A stretch of DNA of 13,610 nt. Origin: Nitrosarchaeum sp. Its GTDB lineage: Archaea > Thermoproteota > Nitrososphaeria > Nitrososphaerales > Nitrosopumilaceae. The position numbers were made by a program, and so were the translations under genes. Where the stretch lies: assembly GCA_009697485.1 (NCBI GenBank), contig SICY01000010.1:1-13610 (forward strand). Direction: 5' to 3'. Below the pieces are notes generated by a model. It saw nothing but the letters and a program-made list of their open reading frames with translations. It was not told where the DNA came from and made no database searches. Shown here piece after piece: positions 13,421 to 13,610 of the stretch; position 1 is the first letter of the stretch, and each line of letters begins with the position of its first letter.

Positions 13421-13425
13421 GAGGA
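13421..13425 (+). promoter_or_regulatory. Shine-Dalgarno before the 37-aa candidate ORF
   Basis: GAGGA sits four bases before the ATG at 13430 (GAGGAAATAATG), at the short end of normal spacing and complementary to the 16S 3' end. Such a clear SD is rare in this window, where most starts look leaderless. Confidence 0.4.
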
Positions 13426-13429
13426 AATA

Positions 13430-13543
13430 ATGGAAACCAAAACGAATTTTGAGTTCTTCAACCCTTTTTCGTTTATTTCCTTACTATCGACAACCTTGAC
13501 AGTTCCTCGTCAGATATCATATGATTGGATGATATTAAAGTGA
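13430..13543 (+). CDS. Candidate 37-aa microprotein with SD
   Basis: ATG to TGA gives 37 codons. It starts METKTNFEFFNPFSFISLLS, with a short Phe/Leu/Ser-rich hydrophobic stretch (about 8-23), then TLTVPRQISYDWMILK. It could be a small membrane-associated peptide. Support comes from the SD at 13421-13425 and the AT-rich TATA-like block AAATAAATATTT (13385-13396) upstream, which would leave a short leader holding the SD. The C-terminal codons run through the palindrome and inverted-repeat zone, which argues for caution. No family is known to me. Confidence 0.35.
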   Translation: METKTNFEFFNPFSFISLLSTTLTVPRQISYDWMILK

Positions 13544-13610
13544 TTCTAGATAATATCATTACATTTGTCAAAAAAAAAATATTATTACTAAATAAATGTA
13601 AATATAATAT

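Larger units (their letters stand above)
13309..13610. other. AT-rich right end with inverted motifs
   Basis: No long gene is present in these 302 bases. ATCTAGAATC (13344-13353) has an exact inverted copy GATTCTAGAT (13542-13551). The heptamer ATGATAT or its complement occurs four times (13360-13366, 13514-13520, 13529-13535, 13553-13559). An 8-bp inverted repeat ATGATATT/AATATCAT (13529-13536 and 13552-13559) and a 10-bp palindrome ATCATATGAT (13516-13525) also occur. A small ORF with a good SD lies within (13430-13543, listed separately). Confidence 0.5.

Noticed and set aside
13438..13451. Short inverted repeat CAAAA-CGAA-TTTTG
   Set aside because: Five AT-rich pairs with a 4-base loop are expected by chance in this composition, and it lies inside the candidate ORF.
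1..13610. Possible tRNA genes, CRISPR arrays, insertion sequences or att sites
   Set aside because: No GGTTCRA-type T-arm with matching acceptor stem, no regularly spaced direct repeats, and no transposase or integrase motifs were seen by eye on either strand.

Overview
The window looks like chromosome of an ammonia-oxidising archaeon of the Nitrososphaerota (Thaumarchaeota), most likely a low-GC marine Nitrosopumilus-type organism. The evidence is an archaeal/eukaryotic-type EF-1A with the 11-residue 'eocyte' insert, archaeal uS10 and Rpo12, the bifunctional archaeal FBP aldolase/phosphatase, an archaeal ATP-dependent DNA ligase and an archaeal tRNA-splicing endonuclease. Many genes also have a TATA-like element about 25 bp before the start codon and no Shine-Dalgarno, which fits leaderless mRNAs. 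I see no insertion sequence, phage gene, CRISPR array, rRNA or tRNA.

Layout. (1) 1-1789, minus strand: an information-processing operon, EF-1A -> rps10 -> rpo12 (the last gene runs off the left edge). (2) 1921-6063, plus strand: FBP aldolase/phosphatase (gluconeogenesis), a small two-TM membrane protein, DNA ligase and a DUF47/PhoU-like protein. These are spaced tens of bases apart, mostly each with its own putative promoter. (3) 6128-6840: a 46-codon microprotein candidate, then the catalytic subunit of tRNA-intron endonuclease. (4) 6837-7450, minus strand: two tightly coupled unknown genes, convergent with endA and sharing a CTAG that supplies both stop codons. (5) 7451-7908: a gene-poor stretch with weak micro-ORF candidates. 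(6) 7909-10145: a two-gene operon of a 594-aa double-SDR protein and a MaoC-like hotdog protein. Key catalytic residues are missing or altered in both. (7) 10190-10453: a small unknown gene. It is followed by 378 bases with no conventional gene, which hold a putative CxC...CxxH metal-binding microprotein and a possibly frameshifted microprotein. (8) 10832-12914, minus strand: an envelope cluster of a TauE/SafE transporter, a signal-anchored extracytoplasmic protein and a signal-anchored DUF192 protein. (9) 13003-13308, minus strand: a lysine-rich small protein. After it comes an AT-rich right end with inverted motifs and a candidate microprotein preceded by a good Shine-Dalgarno.

Most of the window is ordinary archaeal core genome. 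The most interesting object is the double-SDR/hotdog pair. Its architecture recalls the N-terminal half of Chloroflexus-type malonyl-CoA reductase, and these archaea fix carbon by a 3-hydroxypropionate/4-hydroxybutyrate cycle. However, the first SDR domain has YxxxQ in place of YxxxK, so its activity is open. The second theme is a set of micro-ORFs (27-46 codons) in the gaps, several with promoter- or SD-like signals. I do not see convincing evidence of a new defence system or mobile system.
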